A program made the position numbers and the translations under genes. Below the pieces are notes generated by a model that was not told the DNA's origin, made no database searches, and worked only from the letters and a program-made list of their open reading frames with translations. Source: CAUZFZ01 sp963579025 (GTDB taxonomy: Bacteria > Planctomycetota > Planctomycetia > Planctomycetales > Planctomycetaceae). From it: a stretch of DNA of 59,227 nt. Below, in pieces: positions 1 through 8,526 of this stretch (positions are counted from its first letter, which is position 1; every line of letters starts with the position of its first letter). The stretch covers positions 1 through 59,227 of the forward strand of contig CAUZFZ010000048.1 in NCBI GenBank assembly GCA_963579025.1. Direction: 5' to 3'.

Positions 1-149
1 AGCCCGTTGCTGCCGTCACAACTCCGCAGTCAGGGAACAAAATCCCAATCTTCGGCGGCTCGCCGTCTGTCCGGCCACCACCAATTCAAGACACAAACCA
101 GTTTCCCGACGGGCACTAGCTAAGACACGCAGCGGAAGAGAGCTGATCC

Positions 150-215
150 GTAGCCGAAGTCGCCAGACTTTGGACCTTTGCAGATACTCGTCCAAAGTCT
201 GGCGACTTCGGCTAC
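150..215. repeat. REP-like perfect palindrome with GTAG/CTAC ends
   Basis: Two 26-base arms (150-175 and 190-215) are perfect reverse complements around a 14-base loop. The element begins with GTAG and ends with CTAC. Its right arm contains the stop codon (212-214) of the acyl-CoA synthetase on the minus strand, so it may also act as that gene's transcript end. No T-tract follows. I see no supported gene in bases 1-149 to its left. Confidence 0.8.
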
Positions 216-1723
216 GACTCGGCGTTCTGGCCGGTGCCAAACAGAAGCCGAACTTCCGGCTTCTGAACTTTGCCCATCGCGTTACGCGGCAGCGACTCGA
301 CAACCTGCAGGCGAGTCGGAAGCTTGTATGGAGCGAGCAACTCCCGAGCCCACTCGCGAAGCGAGGCCAGATCCAGTTCCGCGTCATCGGTATCGCACAC
401 GATCGCGGCAGCGACCCGTTCACCCCACTCATCATCCGGTACGCCCACCACGGCGCATTCGCGAATCGAGGGGTGACCGCGCAGGACTTCCTCGATCTCC
501 AGCGCCGAGACCTTGTAGCCACCGGTCTTGATGATATCCACGCTGTTCCGGCCCAGGATGCGGTACGCACCATCCTCGACCACCGCCACGTCACCCGTCC
601 GAAACCATCCGTCACGAAAGGCCTCCCTGGTGGCCTCGGGTCGATTCCAGTATTCGCGGAAGACCGTGTCGCCACGGACCTCGATTTCTCCGGGCACGGA
701 ATCGTCGGTCACACCACCACCTGATTCGTCCGAGCGGCGGACTTCGACTCCGGGCAGCGGACGACCGACATGTGCAGGCGCACGATCGCCGTGCAGCGGG
801 TTCGACAGGCCCATGCCAATTTCGGTCATGCCGTAGCGTTCCAGCAGGACATGCCCACTGATCTCGTGCCAGCGCTCCAAAGTACTGACCGGCAACGCGG
901 CTGAGCCGGAAACCATCACTCGCATACGTTGACATCCCTCGCTTACGGCCCGTCGGCGATCAGGAGCAAGTTGCTCCCATGCGGAAATCAGCTTCGAGTA
1001 AATCGTTGGCACCGCCATGAACAGGGACAGATCGCCATCAGCAAACCGGTTCAGCACACGATTTGCGTCGAAGGGAGTCAGAAACTCGCACGTCGCACCG
1101 GACCACAGCGCGCAGCATTGGACGTTGATGATTCCGTGAATGTGATGCATCGGCAGCACGTTGAGAATGTGATCGTCGCGACTCCACTCCCAGGCTTCGA
1201 CGAGCGATTCCACCTGGGCCTGGATCGTCGCGTGAGTGGTCACGACACCTTTCGGCCGGCTCGTCGTTCCACTGGTGTAGAGGATCATCGCGCGACGCGA
1301 TGGATCGATTTCCAGATGGGGAGCAGTCGACGTACTGGTCAGCGACGAATTCTCGATGAGGCGAATCGATCGCGACCGGGCGAGAGGTTCCACCCGTTCC
1401 CGTAACTCCGGATGCACGACGACGGCCGCAGCCTGAGTGTCGTCGAGGACGTACTCCAGCTCGACGCGCGGATACATCAACGCCAGCGGAACGGCGATCC
1501 CACCAGCTCGCCAGATTGCCCCTTGCGTCGCCACATAATCGAATCCGGGCGGCATCAGGAATGCGACGCGAGCTTCTTCAAGATCGGTCGATCCATCCAG
1601 CAGGCGTTGCGATGTGGCTGCGGACTCGGCCTGCAACCGCGAGTACGAGAAGGACTCGCCAGCGTCGATGATCGCTGTACGTTCCCCGAACTCTGTGTCG
1701 GGACTACAAATTCGGTTAATCAC
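212..1723 (-). CDS. acyl-CoA synthetase, malonyl-CoA synthetase (MatB/ACSF3)-like
   Basis: AMP-forming acyl-CoA ligase of the ANL superfamily, which activates a carboxylic acid with ATP and transfers it to CoA in the cytoplasm. Visible motifs in order: the P-loop-like YTSGTTSRPKG near residue 150, a MHHIHGIIN segment typical of MatB/ACSF3 enzymes, YGMTEIGM, the GWFRTGDVA hinge region, and a C-terminal PRNAMGKVQK with the catalytic lysine. The length (503 aa) is normal for the family. The start is GTG at 1723, 44 bases from the divergent LamG gene. Malonate or methylmalonate as substrate is an inference from the HHIHG region; a general fatty acyl-CoA ligase remains possible. The stop codon lies inside a perfect palindrome (150-215). 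Confidence 0.85.
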   Translation of the reverse strand: MINRICSPDTEFGERTAIIDAGESFSYSRLQAESAATSQRLLDGSTDLEEARVAFLMPPGFDYVATQGAIWRAGGIAVPLALMYPRVELEYVLDDTQAAAVVVHPELRERVEPLARSRSIRLIENSSLTSTSTAPHLEIDPSRRAMILYTSGTTSRPKGVVTTHATIQAQVESLVEAWEWSRDDHILNVLPMHHIHGIINVQCCALWSGATCEFLTPFDANRVLNRFADGDLSLFMAVPTIYSKLISAWEQLAPDRRRAVSEGCQRMRVMVSGSAALPVSTLERWHEISGHVLLERYGMTEIGMGLSNPLHGDRAPAHVGRPLPGVEVRRSDESGGGVTDDSVPGEIEVRGDTVFREYWNRPEATREAFRDGWFRTGDVAVVEDGAYRILGRNSVDIIKTGGYKVSALEIEEVLRGHPSIRECAVVGVPDDEWGERVAAAIVCDTDDAELDLASLREWARELLAPYKLPTRLQVVESLPRNAMGKVQKPEVRLLFGTGQNAES

Positions 1724-1767
1724 GATGTTTCACCCGGCATGGCTTCTGCGACGAATAAGGAACCAGC

Positions 1768-2547
1768 ATGTCCGACTCACTGACCAGTCTGCTGCGGGAT
1801 CATACCTGCCTGTACGCCTCGTTCGATGATGGACCCGATGCTGACGTCAGTCGCGGCGATGGTCGAGCGACGCTCAACTCTGACGTCGTCCGTCACGTCA
1901 CGGACGCTGGACGCTGTGGCGGCGGCCTGGTGTTTGATGCGAAAGACCACGGCTGGGCCGAAGACGAATTCACATTCCCCGCTCGCGACAATTTTCCCTA
2001 CCGCGAATCGTGCTTTGCGGGAACGGTCTCGATGTGGTTGCGAGGCGATCCGGATGCGGATCTCAACGACGAATTTCCGGTCGATCCGTTTCATGTCAGC
2101 CGGCACGCGGCAGATGGATCGTTCTATCTGGACCTGACTCGACCCAATGACTGGCGTTACGGGTCGCCGCGTAAACTTCGGTTCGGAATCTACGGCGACA
2201 GTCCAGCTCAGGACATGTTTGTCGGAGGCCAGTTGCTGGTCGTTGGCGAACTCGGCTGGAACGATGGCAACTGGCATCACATTGTCGGCACCTGGCAGAA
2301 TGCCAACAGTGGTCAGGATGACGGCACAGCGGCGGTCTACATTGACGGGGTGCGACGAGCCACGATGGAGGGCTACCGCCATCAACTGACCTGGGACATC
2401 GATGCGCTGACCATCGGACTGGGGCAACGATACGTTGGAGCGATCGACGAACTGCTGATTCTCGATGTGAGTCTGCCCGAGGACTGCATCCGGCAACTTT
2501 CCGAGCAAGACACGTCGATTCGGAATGTCTTGCAGAGCGGTGACTGA
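1768..2547 (+). CDS. LamG / concanavalin A-like domain protein
   Basis: A 259-residue protein that consists almost entirely of one concanavalin A-like (LamG_3-type) beta-sandwich. The recognisable pieces are an N-terminal LYASFDD strand, a central GTVSMWLRGD, the NWHHIVGTW motif followed by AAVYIDGV, and the closing YVGAIDELLILDVSL. These folds bind carbohydrate or protein surfaces and are abundant in planctomycetes. There is no signal peptide or membrane segment, so a cytoplasmic location is implied unless the protein is exported by a non-classical route. AAGGA about 6 bases before the ATG is a fair ribosome site. It is divergent from the acyl-CoA synthetase. No catalytic residues are evident and the ligand is unknown. 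Confidence 0.8.
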   Translation: MSDSLTSLLRDHTCLYASFDDGPDADVSRGDGRATLNSDVVRHVTDAGRCGGGLVFDAKDHGWAEDEFTFPARDNFPYRESCFAGTVSMWLRGDPDADLNDEFPVDPFHVSRHAADGSFYLDLTRPNDWRYGSPRKLRFGIYGDSPAQDMFVGGQLLVVGELGWNDGNWHHIVGTWQNANSGQDDGTAAVYIDGVRRATMEGYRHQLTWDIDALTIGLGQRYVGAIDELLILDVSLPEDCIRQLSEQDTSIRNVLQSGD

Positions 2548-2572
2548 GCCCCGGCGTTTTCGCGAGTCGGGT

Positions 2573-3070
2573 TCACTCAGGTCGCGAGATCGAAACTCCG
2601 ATCATTGTCCCACTGAAAACCAGACGACCATCCACGTATCCCTGGAACTCAAACTCGCAGCGTTTTCCGGCGCGCACATTGAGAACTCTGGCCATCAGGA
2701 CAAGGCGTTGCCCGGGCTGGACGGGCATCCGAAATCGGATGCCGTCCATGCCACCGAAACCCAGAAAGTCGCCCTTGATCAGCTTGAATTTGCGGGCGTA
2801 AAAACCGCCCAGCTGAGCAGCCGCTTCGCACATGACGACACCGGGCATCAGCGGAAAGTCGGGCATGTGGCCGCGGACCCAGAATTCGCTCTCCGTAATG
2901 TCCTTGAACCCGATGGTCCTGCGAGTCTCTTCGTCCACGAGCAGAATCCCCGAGAGCTGCTCCATCTCGTGCCGCTGCGGATTGACCTTGCGGATTTCGT
3001 CCAGGTCATACAGCGGGTTGTCGAAATCCAGTTCGAGCTGTTCGAGATCAAAAATCGGCTCGGGACGCAT
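2573..3070 (-). CDS. FabZ-like (3R)-hydroxyacyl-ACP dehydratase
   Basis: Single hot-dog-fold protein of the FabZ/FabA family, which removes water from 3-hydroxyacyl-ACP during fatty-acid elongation. The GHMPDFPLMPGV motif carries the catalytic histidine (about residue 68) and CEAAAQLGG the catalytic acid (about residue 82). At about 165 residues it is slightly longer than typical FabZ because of an N-terminal acidic extension. The ATG at 3070 is preferred over the adjacent TTG because GGAG lies 7 bases upstream. It lies 37 bases downstream of the HAD-like gene in the same direction and is probably co-transcribed. A specialised dehydratase for an unusual lipid is an alternative, since it is not in a fab operon here. 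Confidence 0.8.
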   Translation of the reverse strand: MRPEPIFDLEQLELDFDNPLYDLDEIRKVNPQRHEMEQLSGILLVDEETRRTIGFKDITESEFWVRGHMPDFPLMPGVVMCEAAAQLGGFYARKFKLIKGDFLGFGGMDGIRFRMPVQPGQRLVLMARVLNVRAGKRCEFEFQGYVDGRLVFSGTMIGVSISRPE

Positions 3071-3107
3071 CAATAAACTCCGCGTTCAACGACCTGGTGT
3101 CGGGTTC

Positions 3108-4067
3108 TTATCCGGAAATCAACAGACGAATCTGCTCAAGGTCCGTCAGCAATCGTTTGGGCCGTATTTCCGGATGCCGAATCTCCGGCCCGGTCGCCTT
3201 GAGTGTTGTTTTGTCGCCGGCGTACAGCACGGTCCGCATACCGAACTGCTTCGCAATTGCCAGGTCACCCTGCAGCTGATTGCTCACGTACAGGATTTCC
3301 TCCGGTTGGATGCCCTTGGCCGCGAAACGCTGAATACAGGCATGGAACAGCGAGGCGGACGGCTTACGGACTCCAAGCTGATGCGACAGCACAAGACACG
3401 CCGGGTCTAAAAGGCTGTTCAGTGGCGGCAATTTATCCTGCGCTCCAAACACCCGCAACGCCTGCAACAACGAGTGCGGCTGCGCGTCAGCCAGTAATCC
3501 CTGAGCGAGTCCGGCCTGAGCGACGCTGGTCAGCGCCTTCACGGCGTGCGGAGATGCTTCGGCTCCCTGCAGGCACGACTGAAAGAAGTAGGCGACTTTC
3601 TCCGCGAGTTCGTCCATGTCGCCGTAAAACTGGCGGTCGTACTCGTACTCCTTCTGCTCCAGCATGCCCAGCAACCGTCGCCAGATTTTCGCGGAGTTTG
3701 GCTGAGGAAAGTCACCCGACTGGACGTTCCCCGCCAGCTCCATGTCTTCCAGAATTCCGCGATATTTCTGCAGCATGTATTCCCACGGAGCCCCCGGCCG
3801 CCGCGTCATGCTGTTCCACATGTTGAATTCGTTGATCGTCTTCTCAAGCGCCACCTGCATTCGGAGTTCTTTGAAGTGCAGCAGCATCAGACTGCCGTCC
3901 GTAATCCGAATCAGGGTGCCATACAGGTTCCAGGTAACCGCCTTGATCCCCGCGATGGGTTTGACAGACGGTTTCGCATTGGCCGACGCGAAAGGAGGCG
4001 GCTGCGGCCAGATCAGATCATCGCGCGAGTCGAGCCACGCGGCATATTCCTGAAGCGATTTTGCCAT
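3108..4067 (-). CDS. HAD-superfamily fold protein lacking catalytic aspartates (pseudoenzyme)
   Basis: The protein has the haloacid dehalogenase layout: motif I region at residues 44-52 (VTWNLYGTL), an alpha-helical cap, a motif III lysine in GVRKPSASLF (K235), and motif IV in YVSNQLQGDLAIA. The motif I nucleophile Asp, which forms the phospho-aspartyl intermediate in family members, is Asn47. The motif II Ser/Thr is not found (LLADAQ). The first acid of motif IV is Asn263, while Asp268 remains. I read both Asn codons as AAC directly on the minus strand. The fold is clear but phosphatase activity is doubtful. Start: ATG at 4067, giving 319 aa; an upstream ATG at 4124 would add an unlikely 19 residues. 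It is followed closely by the FabZ-like gene. Confidence 0.75.
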   Translation of the reverse strand: MAKSLQEYAAWLDSRDDLIWPQPPPFASANAKPSVKPIAGIKAVTWNLYGTLIRITDGSLMLLHFKELRMQVALEKTINEFNMWNSMTRRPGAPWEYMLQKYRGILEDMELAGNVQSGDFPQPNSAKIWRRLLGMLEQKEYEYDRQFYGDMDELAEKVAYFFQSCLQGAEASPHAVKALTSVAQAGLAQGLLADAQPHSLLQALRVFGAQDKLPPLNSLLDPACLVLSHQLGVRKPSASLFHACIQRFAAKGIQPEEILYVSNQLQGDLAIAKQFGMRTVLYAGDKTTLKATGPEIRHPEIRPKRLLTDLEQIRLLISG

Positions 4068-4223
4068 GAGTCGTGATTTGTGAATCCAGAAAGAGGCGGC
4101 CGACGGGGCCCACCGTAGACACATGCGAAACCGGAAGACGCATGATAATCAGCTTCCATACGTCGTGTCTGTGTGCGACAGGCTCATCTTCTTTGGGATC
4201 GACTAATCGGACAGCGCCACTTC

Positions 4224-4366
4224 TGGAGTGCGACGATGCATCGTCGCTTTCAAATTCTCTATTCGCGGCGTAGCCGCTTTTTCTCCCCGGCTCGTAAGTG
4301 CGGGATCGCGGAAAACACCTGCGCCGCAGTGAAAATGGGAAAGCGGTGATGCATCACCGCAGTCCA
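4224..4366. repeat. compound palindromic element, copy 1 of 2
   Basis: Inverted arms at 4224-4250 (containing GACGATGCATCGTCG) and 4338-4366 (containing GGTGATGCATCACC) frame an inner block with a GCGGCGTAGCCGC palindrome. The right arm, 29 bases at 4338-4366, recurs identically at 30097-30125, and the left arm recurs with few changes at 29935-29963. This is the main content of the 323-base gap between the HAD-like gene and the DUF4129 gene. No gene is seen in the gap. Confidence 0.8.
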
Positions 4367-4390
4367 AAGTTGCGCTCCAAAGCAGCTCGC

Positions 4391-6409
4391 TCACCCGGTT
4401 TGCGACAGCCGGCGCCATACGCGTTCCAGCAACGGGAAGCTGTCGTCCTTCGGTCGGTGGCCGGCATAAGCAACCTGCGCGTAAAGCTGACTCAATTCAT
4501 GCGCGTCCGGACCGACGTCGTCACGTCGGCGCATCCGAAGCTGCTGGCCGAATTCCATGGGAGTCTGATCCGGACTGCGTCCGCAACCCTGCTCCGATGC
4601 CCAGGCCTGAAGCGCTTCGAACGTGTAACGGATCAGTTCGGCCGGCGAATGCTGGGCGGCGGCTCCCGAGCCGAACGGGTTGCGAAACGCTGAAAATGGT
4701 CGCGGCGGAGCTGCCACCTCTTCTTCGACCTCATCGGCAACCGCCGGCTGCTCTTCAGGCCGTCGACCGAACAGGCTGAGGAATTCGTGCCACAGTCGCT
4801 GCAGAAACTCAACCACCGACTTCCAGTTGCGGATCACAAAGTACAGCACGACCGCACCGATGATCGCGTACACGATCCACTTAAAAAGCGTGCCGATCAT
4901 CTCCATCACGGAATCCATGAACGAAGACCCCGAGTCTGCCGAAGACTCAGAGGCGTCCTCACCATCTTCGGACTCCTCGGGTGATTCAGCATCCTCATTC
5001 CCGGCGAACTGCTCTCCCTCATCGTTCTCATCATCGTTCTCGTTCTGCTGTTCTCGCTCGTCGGCGTCGCCCTCTTCACCAGCGTCCGCGTTCTGATCAC
5101 CACCAGGCTTCTGAGCCCCCTGGGCATCATTCTGCGCAGTCTGCTGATCGCCCGGCTGCCCCGATTGAGCCTGCTGATCATTCTGGCCGGCCTGGTCGTT
5201 GGGCTGTCCCGGTTGTTCGTTCTGCTGAGCCGTCTGGTTGCCATTGTCCTGCTGACCCTGCTGGTCTCCGTCCTGTCCGCCGCCCGGCTCTTCGTCGCCG
5301 GCCGCCTGGCCATCCTTACCGTCCTGCTGTGCATTTTGAGCGGTCTGCTGACCCGGCTGTTGACCTCCGGGTTGTCCCGGCTGATTCGGGTCACTGGCAT
5401 CACCCTGCTCGGCGCGCTCATCGGCCGGGCCACCTTGCTCACCATCCCCTTCTCCCCCCGCGTCGTCGAGGAACGCGCGGTCGGACGCCTCCTGCAGACT
5501 GTCGGCCGCTGAATCGATCATCGCGGTGACCGAGTACTCGCTGTCCGGCCGGGGCAACAGCAGAGCGGTCACGAGAATCCCGGCAGCGATCACGGTCCCC
5601 ATGACGACCCACGTCAGCGCCATACGGGCGGGCATCTCCAGATTCCGCTGCCGCAAATACCGACGTAATCCGAGAAAACTGGTCAGCATCAGGAGCCCCA
5701 GTGCCGCGCCCACATAAACCAGAAGACACTGAAACGCGAAATCACGCGAGGCTTCGTTGCTTGACGGAATCGCGAGCTGGCCGAAGCCAAACAACGGCAG
5801 AGCCGCCAGCGAAAAATACACAACCCACAATCCCGGAGCGTGCGGCTTGCCTTCTCGCTCGGACGTGTTCTGGAACACACGCTTCCAGAACGGAACTCGA
5901 TCCGGCTGCTCCTGAGGACTCTCAACCGACGCGTCATCCGCCGCCGTCTCAGTTCGCGGGGATGTGTCAGAGTCCTCTTTCAGTTCGGCTTCCTCAGCGA
6001 CTCCGGCGACCTGCAGCAATCCCTCGCCTGATGCGTCCTCCGAGTCGTCAATCAGCGAACAGTCCCATGTCAGCTTGTCCGCGCACCACCAGATAATCGC
6101 CAGACACACAATCGGCACCCACGGCGAGTCAGGCGCGAATTTGAAGATGGCAATCGATGTCACAGCACCCAGAGCGAGCGTGAACATGCTGGCCTGGGCC
6201 CGCCCGCTTTCGATCGCGATGCGGGCGACAAGCACCATGCCCAGCACGAACCAGAACAGAATCCAACGGATGCGGCTTCCGTAACGGCCAGTCTGAAACA
6301 GCTCGTTTAGAAAGAACACAAGACTGCCGACCAACAACATGATCAGCACCGGCGTGACAGCAATCGCCAGATAATCGGCCAGCGTTTTCTGAGGTTTCGA
6401 GCGAGCCAT
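4391..6409 (-). CDS. DUF4129-domain membrane protein with long Gln/Gly/Asp-rich segment
   Basis: A 672-residue membrane protein. The N-terminal 110 residues contain about four hydrophobic helices. A short acidic soluble stretch follows, then three more helices around residues 190-290. Residues about 310-490 are a low-complexity segment of Gln, Gly, Asp, Glu, Asn and Ala. One more helix follows near 510-530. The C-terminal 85 residues (ELIRYTFEALQAWA, TPMEFGQQL, LSQLYAQVAYAG) match the DUF4129 domain, which is often found beside or fused to transglutaminase-like membrane proteins. Function is unknown; a role in envelope protein processing is only an inference from such neighbourhoods. The linker is probably disordered and may be extracytoplasmic. 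Confidence 0.75.
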   Translation of the reverse strand: MARSKPQKTLADYLAIAVTPVLIMLLVGSLVFFLNELFQTGRYGSRIRWILFWFVLGMVLVARIAIESGRAQASMFTLALGAVTSIAIFKFAPDSPWVPIVCLAIIWWCADKLTWDCSLIDDSEDASGEGLLQVAGVAEEAELKEDSDTSPRTETAADDASVESPQEQPDRVPFWKRVFQNTSEREGKPHAPGLWVVYFSLAALPLFGFGQLAIPSSNEASRDFAFQCLLVYVGAALGLLMLTSFLGLRRYLRQRNLEMPARMALTWVVMGTVIAAGILVTALLLPRPDSEYSVTAMIDSAADSLQEASDRAFLDDAGGEGDGEQGGPADERAEQGDASDPNQPGQPGGQQPGQQTAQNAQQDGKDGQAAGDEEPGGGQDGDQQGQQDNGNQTAQQNEQPGQPNDQAGQNDQQAQSGQPGDQQTAQNDAQGAQKPGGDQNADAGEEGDADEREQQNENDDENDEGEQFAGNEDAESPEESEDGEDASESSADSGSSFMDSVMEMIGTLFKWIVYAIIGAVVLYFVIRNWKSVVEFLQRLWHEFLSLFGRRPEEQPAVADEVEEEVAAPPRPFSAFRNPFGSGAAAQHSPAELIRYTFEALQAWASEQGCGRSPDQTPMEFGQQLRMRRRDDVGPDAHELSQLYAQVAYAGHRPKDDSFPLLERVWRRLSQTG

Positions 6410-6537
6410 GCGCGATCGTCAGCAGAGGCAACAGAATGGAAGCGACTTCCAGAGCCTCAATGGTACCCAACGTGACTGTCGTCGTGACCCGATACCGAAA
6501 ATAAAGCAGCCTGCCTCTGCCGTTGTCTCGACGTCAC

Positions 6538-8109
6538 TCACTCATCCACAACAACGCGACGCAGCATGAGCGTCGACAGCTTTCCGTCGCGCTCAATGTC
6601 GACACTCAGCGGCCCTGTCGATTCACGCAACCATTGTTTGAGTTCGGCATTGTCTTCGGGCAGCTCCTGGGACAACGAGTGAATTCGGTCACCGCGTTTG
6701 AGACCGGCCAGGTCGCCCGGTCCGGCTGCGGTCACTGCGGTCACAACGATGGAGTCAGGTTCGGCGGAATCACGGCGGTATTCGAATCCCCATTCGGTCG
6801 GCTCGCCACGAAGCTGGATTTCAATTTCCAGCTCCTCTTCTTCGCGCCGAACCAGCGTCGACACCGGGCTGCTGGCGGCGGCGACCAGCAGGCGGAAATC
6901 CGGCACGTCCGAAACACGGACTCCGGCGAACTCTATGATTTCGTCATCGACTTTCAGACCCGCGGCGTCGGCCGGTCCATCAGGCGTAAGACGAGTCACA
7001 CGCACGATGTTCTGGTCCGACAGCTCACTGTCGAACTTGATGCCAAGACGCGATGGAGCACGCTCGGGGTCGGACTGTCGCTCTGGCAAGTGGGCGACTG
7101 ACTGCAGTTCGCGCCATGACTGCTCGCGGAAATCGGGCAGGACGTCGGCGTTCGCGGAGTCGAGAACCATCCGCAATAGATACTGCGACACCTGCCGCAG
7201 CCCCTTGATATTGACCAGCGGCGCATCGTCCTTCGACGTGTGATAATCGTCGTGCTTGCCGGTATGCAGCATCAGACTCGGGACGGAGTGCTGGTAGAAC
7301 GGCCAGTGGTCGCTGTCGGCCAGATAGTCGTACTTGAAATTGATGTGCAGTCCGTCGTTGTGTCGCGTGATCATGCGACGGAGTCCGGGAGCCGTTCTCC
7401 ACCCGAATACTTCGAAGCTCTCCGGACGCAATCGACCGATCATGTCGATGTTGACGTGCAGGCGGATCTGCCGCAGCGGCACGGTCGGATACGACACGTA
7501 GAACTTCGAACCCAGCAGACCTTCCTCTTCGCCGTCCCAGAACGCGACAAGAATTGAACGCCTTGGTTTTTTGTCGAGACCAGCCAGTGCCTCGATGACT
7601 TCCAGAATGCCCGCAGTACCACTGGCGTTGTCATCGGCTCCGTTGTGAATACGACCGATCGTACCGCGGCTGTTATTCCGATTGCCGTATCCCACGTGGT
7701 CGTAGTGGGCTCCAATCAGAACGTGCTCGTCCTTTAACTTTGGATCGGAGCCAGGCAGTACGGCCAGCACATTGCGATAGTTGGGATGGAAGTACTGGTA
7801 GAAGTCACGCTCCTGACCGCCGGGCTGCACTTCCAGTTTTCGCAGCGCCTGCACGATGTACGCCGCTGCAGCATAACCACCGTGAGTCCCGGCTTCGCGT
7901 CCTTCCAGTGTGTCGCTGGCCAGGAAGTTGACGTGATTCTTGAGTTCCGCTGCGGTTATGGACTCTTCCGCTGCGCTGACAGGATCCGGTTCACCGGCCA
8001 TTCCGAGACTTGGCGTTATCAGCGTGACGAGAATCGCGAGCAGGGCTCCATTTCGAGTAATGGCGGAGCCGGAAAGCCAGGCGACAAGCCGTGAAGCGGC
8101 GGCAGGCAA
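6538..8109 (-). CDS. M28-family zinc aminopeptidase with two PDZ domains, exported
   Basis: Metallopeptidase of the M28 family. Zinc ligands and catalytic residues are visible in HYDHVGYG, HNGADDNASG, FWDGEEEGLLGS, NIDMIG and the final HTGKHDDYHT. The C-terminal 200 residues hold two PDZ-type segments (DGPADAAGLKVDDEIIEFAG and AGPGDLAGLKRGDRI), which usually bind peptide ends. A hydrophobic stretch, ALLAILVTLITPSLGMA, before GEP is a plausible signal peptide, so it probably acts in the periplasm. The start is uncertain: the frame stays open to 8385, but the upstream part contains a 26-base palindrome (8149-8208) and reads like non-coding sequence. I therefore chose TTG at 8109, with TTG at 8130 as the alternative. 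Confidence 0.8.
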   Translation of the reverse strand: MPAAASRLVAWLSGSAITRNGALLAILVTLITPSLGMAGEPDPVSAAEESITAAELKNHVNFLASDTLEGREAGTHGGYAAAAYIVQALRKLEVQPGGQERDFYQYFHPNYRNVLAVLPGSDPKLKDEHVLIGAHYDHVGYGNRNNSRGTIGRIHNGADDNASGTAGILEVIEALAGLDKKPRRSILVAFWDGEEEGLLGSKFYVSYPTVPLRQIRLHVNIDMIGRLRPESFEVFGWRTAPGLRRMITRHNDGLHINFKYDYLADSDHWPFYQHSVPSLMLHTGKHDDYHTSKDDAPLVNIKGLRQVSQYLLRMVLDSANADVLPDFREQSWRELQSVAHLPERQSDPERAPSRLGIKFDSELSDQNIVRVTRLTPDGPADAAGLKVDDEIIEFAGVRVSDVPDFRLLVAAASSPVSTLVRREEEELEIEIQLRGEPTEWGFEYRRDSAEPDSIVVTAVTAAGPGDLAGLKRGDRIHSLSQELPEDNAELKQWLRESTGPLSVDIERDGKLSTLMLRRVVVDE

Positions 8110-8526
8110 CAGCCTGGGGCGCCAGCCCAATGGCCCCGGAGTTGTGCTGATTGTCGCCTTTCGCTCCGCGAAAGCAGCGCTACTTTCGCGGAGCGAAAGG
8201 CGACAATCGGTGATCAGCCGACACAAGCGGTTGTCCGGCTTACATCGAAACCAACTCATCCAGGCATTCCCGTTGGATCGCATCGGATCAGCGAATGATA
8301 AGAGCAGCACTATCTTAGCTTCGGAACCGTTCCAGAATTGTGAATTGGCAATTCGGTGACCATAGGCGTTCTCAACAGAATCCACCTTATTCAGTCCGCA
8401 TGATCGTCAGTGAATTCGAATGAGCGCCAGTACGATCCACATGACCGTTGCGTCCCGTTTTTGTGTTGAGCGGCTTATGATCGAAGCACGTCAACCCGCC
8501 AGCTGAAAACCAGACGAGACCACATC
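8110..8526. other. divergent intergenic region with palindrome
   Basis: Divergent gap between the M28 peptidase and the amidohydrolase. Its only clear structure is the palindrome at 8149-8208. The minus-strand reading frame stays open through it to 8385, but the translated palindrome argues against coding. Promoters for both genes should lie here; I could not identify convincing -35/-10 boxes. Confidence 0.5.
8149..8208. repeat. perfect palindrome, GATTGTCGCC type
   Basis: Arms of 26 bases at 8149-8174 and 8183-8208 are perfect reverse complements around the 8-base loop cagcgcta. It can form a very stable hairpin on either strand. It has no T-tract. Its location just upstream of the peptidase coding region fits a REP-like element inserted in a 5' untranslated region. 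Confidence 0.8.

Noticed and set aside
4906..5529. Long open frames on other frames and strand over the low-complexity part of the DUF4129 gene.
   Set aside because: They are Arg/Pro/Ser-rich translations of the same biased sequence, a usual artefact over repetitive GC-rich coding DNA.
8110..8385. An N-terminal extension of the M28 peptidase.
   Set aside because: It would translate a 26-base perfect palindrome and place the signal-peptide-like segment more than 100 residues inside the protein; the shorter start is preferred.
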